Assembly (NCBI GenBank): GCA_038380795.1
Contig: CM076263.1
Location: 10,840,709-10,904,708, forward strand
Reading direction: 5' to 3'
Origin: Pyrocephalus nanus
Taxonomy: Eukaryota; Chordata; Aves; Passeriformes; Tyrannidae
DNA length: 64,000 nucleotides
A program made the position numbers and the translations under genes. Positions 61,901 through 64,000 of the stretch are shown piece by piece. Every line of letters starts with the position of its first letter. Position 1 is the first letter of the stretch. Under the pieces are notes generated by a model that did no database searches, was not told the origin of the DNA, and saw only the letters and a program-made list of their open reading frames with translations.

Positions 61901-63609
61901 GGTGATCTCTAGTAACAGTGCTTACAGAAGTCAGAAATATTTGCACAACAGTAATTATTAAAGAGGACTAGGAGCTCTGGTTATGAAATCCATCACCTAT
62001 AACAATAATTAACAATGAGTGGTTGTGTTGAAGGCATGTAGAACGCTAAGAATCTACAATTACAACTGAGTGCCTGCTACATGACATCAACCTTGCTTGT
62101 TGAATACTATAACTCTTCAGACATGGGGGTAGGACCTAATAATGAAATTAGAGTTTTCTTCAGTCTTTCTGGCACTCGTAACTCTAGATGTAATTGGTTT
62201 TCCATGCTATTAATCCTTATCAAATGTGTGATTTGTTGCAGCTTTAGGAAGACTCAAAATTATAGAACTGGTGGTGTTACACACCTCCCTTCCCCTGCAT
62301 TTCTGGTCAGTTTTCTGGTTTTGTTCCTGGGTTGTTTTGGTAGGAGAAGACAGTATCAAAGGGCACAGCCTACTATTTTGTTTTCTCCTTCAGGACTGCT
62401 CTGGCGAAGTCAGCTTTAGACCTCTGCTGGATCTTCAACACTGCTTTCCCCCCTGCAGAGGTGGGAAGGTCACATTAGTCTCCCTTTGTGAGAAAAGGGT
62501 TAGGACATTTGAGATGGCCTGCCACTTCTGAGCTGTGCAGAAAAGTTCTTGGTTGGAAGCAAAACAAACAAGGAAAAGAAAATGTGTCTACTGACATGAA
62601 GTCTGAGCTTTCTTTGAAATAGAAAAATAGGAGCTTGCACTGACATGAATCATTATCATCCATGTTCTGTTCTTTGTTTTCTCTTCGTCTGATAGTGGGT
62701 GGAGTTCAAAAGTGTTTTAAGCTAAACTAACTTCAGAAGACACTAACTTGGGAGTGAGTTACCAGCCTGGGTCTCTATTGTCCTTCTGCAGCTTTGAGGA
62801 TCTTCTTGGCATGTCTTCATGTGGCTTTTTCACGCTGCCCTTGAGGCGTTGTGCTTACCAATAGATCTTAGTTGTTGTTAGTGCTATAATGAAAAGCATC
62901 ATGGCTAAGCCGTGCCTCCTTCCCTCTTCCAATATTCCTTTGCTGTTTCCTGCAAGCTTATTCTGTGTCTGTCTGTACCACAGAAAGCTTGTGCTGGGCC
63001 AGGATCTTGCTCTGCTTAGTGCTGTTATTTTTATCTCTTCTTGTCCGTGCAGTCTGAGGGGTTCTTCTCTTATAAAGTTTCATTCTAAAATGAAAGCCAC
63101 GTTTCCCTCCCATAAAGTACCAAATGCAGATGATCTTACCTAAAAGAGACACCATGCTTGTTTGTGGAGCAGCGGGTAAACATAATCTCTGTTATGCGGA
63201 TTTGCCGAACATTAATAAATTCCAATCACCCAAGTTGATGAAAGACACACATTATCTGTTTCTGGCAAGAATTATATTTCATCTAATTAGGCGTAACTTT
63301 AGAACATAGCATTTCATGAGCAAAGTTAATTACAACGTTCTTAGTCTTTGTTATAAGAAAGCCTAGTGGTGGGGAAAATCAGCAGTTGACATTAATTTGT
63401 GTTCTGTTACTTAATGCTTAACTGTCTTTTAGCATGTAAGCTTGCCAGTCCTGCCATGCAATGCAGTTTCTGTGGAGAACGTAATTTTAGCTGATGAGAA
63501 TGACAGGGAGAGGATATTATTTCCAGTCATGGAAAACAGTGTGGTGTTCATGCATTTTTGTCTCCTCAGTGGCTCAACAGAGAGTGTTTTAAGGGAGTTA
63601 ATCAACTAA

Positions 63610-63624
63610 TTTTTTTTTTTTTTT
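63610..63624. repeat. Poly-T tract (15 T)
   Basis: Fifteen consecutive thymines lie in intron 2, followed by GTATGCAAGG. On the plus strand this resembles a polypyrimidine tract but no exon is recognisable to its right. Confidence 0.8.
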
Positions 63625-64000
63625 GTATGCAAGGCAGTGGGGTGGAGTTGCTGTCTTGATGTTGAAAGTACCAAATACAATCTATTTGTAATCTCCCTTA
63701 CCTTCCTACTCAATCCCCCAATTTAAACCTCCTTTCTTAGCAAAAAAGTCTACCTGATTTATGTTGTAAATATGGCTACATAGCCTGCAAAAGTTGTAAG
63801 AAAGTTAAGTGACCCTTTTAGAAAACATAAGAGCATTTGCAATGTTTCTTGAGATTGGGCAGAATCAGTCTTAGATTTCTTACATTTCCCAAGGTCCTTT
63901 ATGAGAAGCAGAACTAGTGAAGCCTGGCTTCCCTGTCTGGCTGTTTTGTACTCCTCTACTTCATCACAGTACCTGTGGTTCTCACATTCTGGCCCCCTTT

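Larger units (their letters stand above)
47641..64000 (+). other. RAI14: RAI14 intron 2, continues past window end
   Basis: From the GTAAGT donor to the window end I found no sequence that would encode the expected next RAI14 segment (the TNEWNKNDD... start of the ankyrin region), so this intron is at least 16.3 kb. It contains a minus-strand CR1 at 56.07-57.14 kb, simple repeats, and an exon-like coding block at 55198-55408. Other frames of 60-115 codons on both strands look like no family I know. Confidence 0.75.

Noticed and set aside
1..64000. tRNA, rRNA, CRISPR array or bacterial-type operon
   Set aside because: No tRNA B-box, no rRNA-like conserved block and no regularly spaced direct repeats were seen. 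Gene density and repeats are those of a vertebrate chromosome.

Overview
This looks like a stretch of vertebrate nuclear genome, almost certainly from a bird. The evidence is several CR1 non-LTR retrotransposons with the avian type of 3' end, large introns, low overall coding density, one sharply bounded CpG island, and no bacterial-type packed genes, rRNA or tRNA. The only host gene I can name is on the plus strand. Its first coding exon encodes MKSLKAKFRKSD and ends in a perfect GTAAGT donor. This matches, from memory, the N-terminus of RAI14 (ankycorbin / NORPEG), an ankyrin-repeat and coiled-coil protein linked to actin. The human gene lies at 5p13, whose bird counterpart is on the Z chromosome, so a Z location is likely but is inference.

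Layout. Bases 1 to about 36.3 kb are non-genic on my reading: presumed intergenic DNA upstream of RAI14. They hold a 5'-truncated minus-strand CR1 (about 21.57-22.83 kb), a tiny possible CR1 scrap at 30.3 kb, simple repeats (an A/C-rich tract at 5.6 kb, an 18-base G run at 10.4 kb, several T runs) and a perfect 33-bp tandem duplication at 3.5 kb. A plus-strand CR1 3' end (about 36.35-36.67 kb) stops just before a CpG island (about 36.72-37.81 kb). The island carries three GC boxes, a CACGTG E-box and good 5' splice sites, and I read it as the RAI14 promoter plus non-coding exon 1.

Intron 1 (about 37.02-47.55 kb) contains a minus-strand CR1 (about 40.27-41.15 kb) and a CT/47-T tract at 45.3 kb. 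Exon 2 (47549-47640) carries the end of the 5' UTR, a start-stop upstream ORF and the first 12 codons. Intron 2 starts at 47641 and runs past the window end. It contains a minus-strand CR1 (about 56.07-57.14 kb) and an unexplained coding-like block at 55198-55408 with splice-site-like edges. The next RAI14 exon was not found, so the ankyrin repeats lie beyond position 64000.

No undescribed multi-gene system is visible. The points most worth a second look are the possible alternative first coding exon at 55.2 kb, the upstream ORFs in the RAI14 leader, and the CR1 inserted against the promoter. Most open frames in the window are what chance gives in non-coding DNA.
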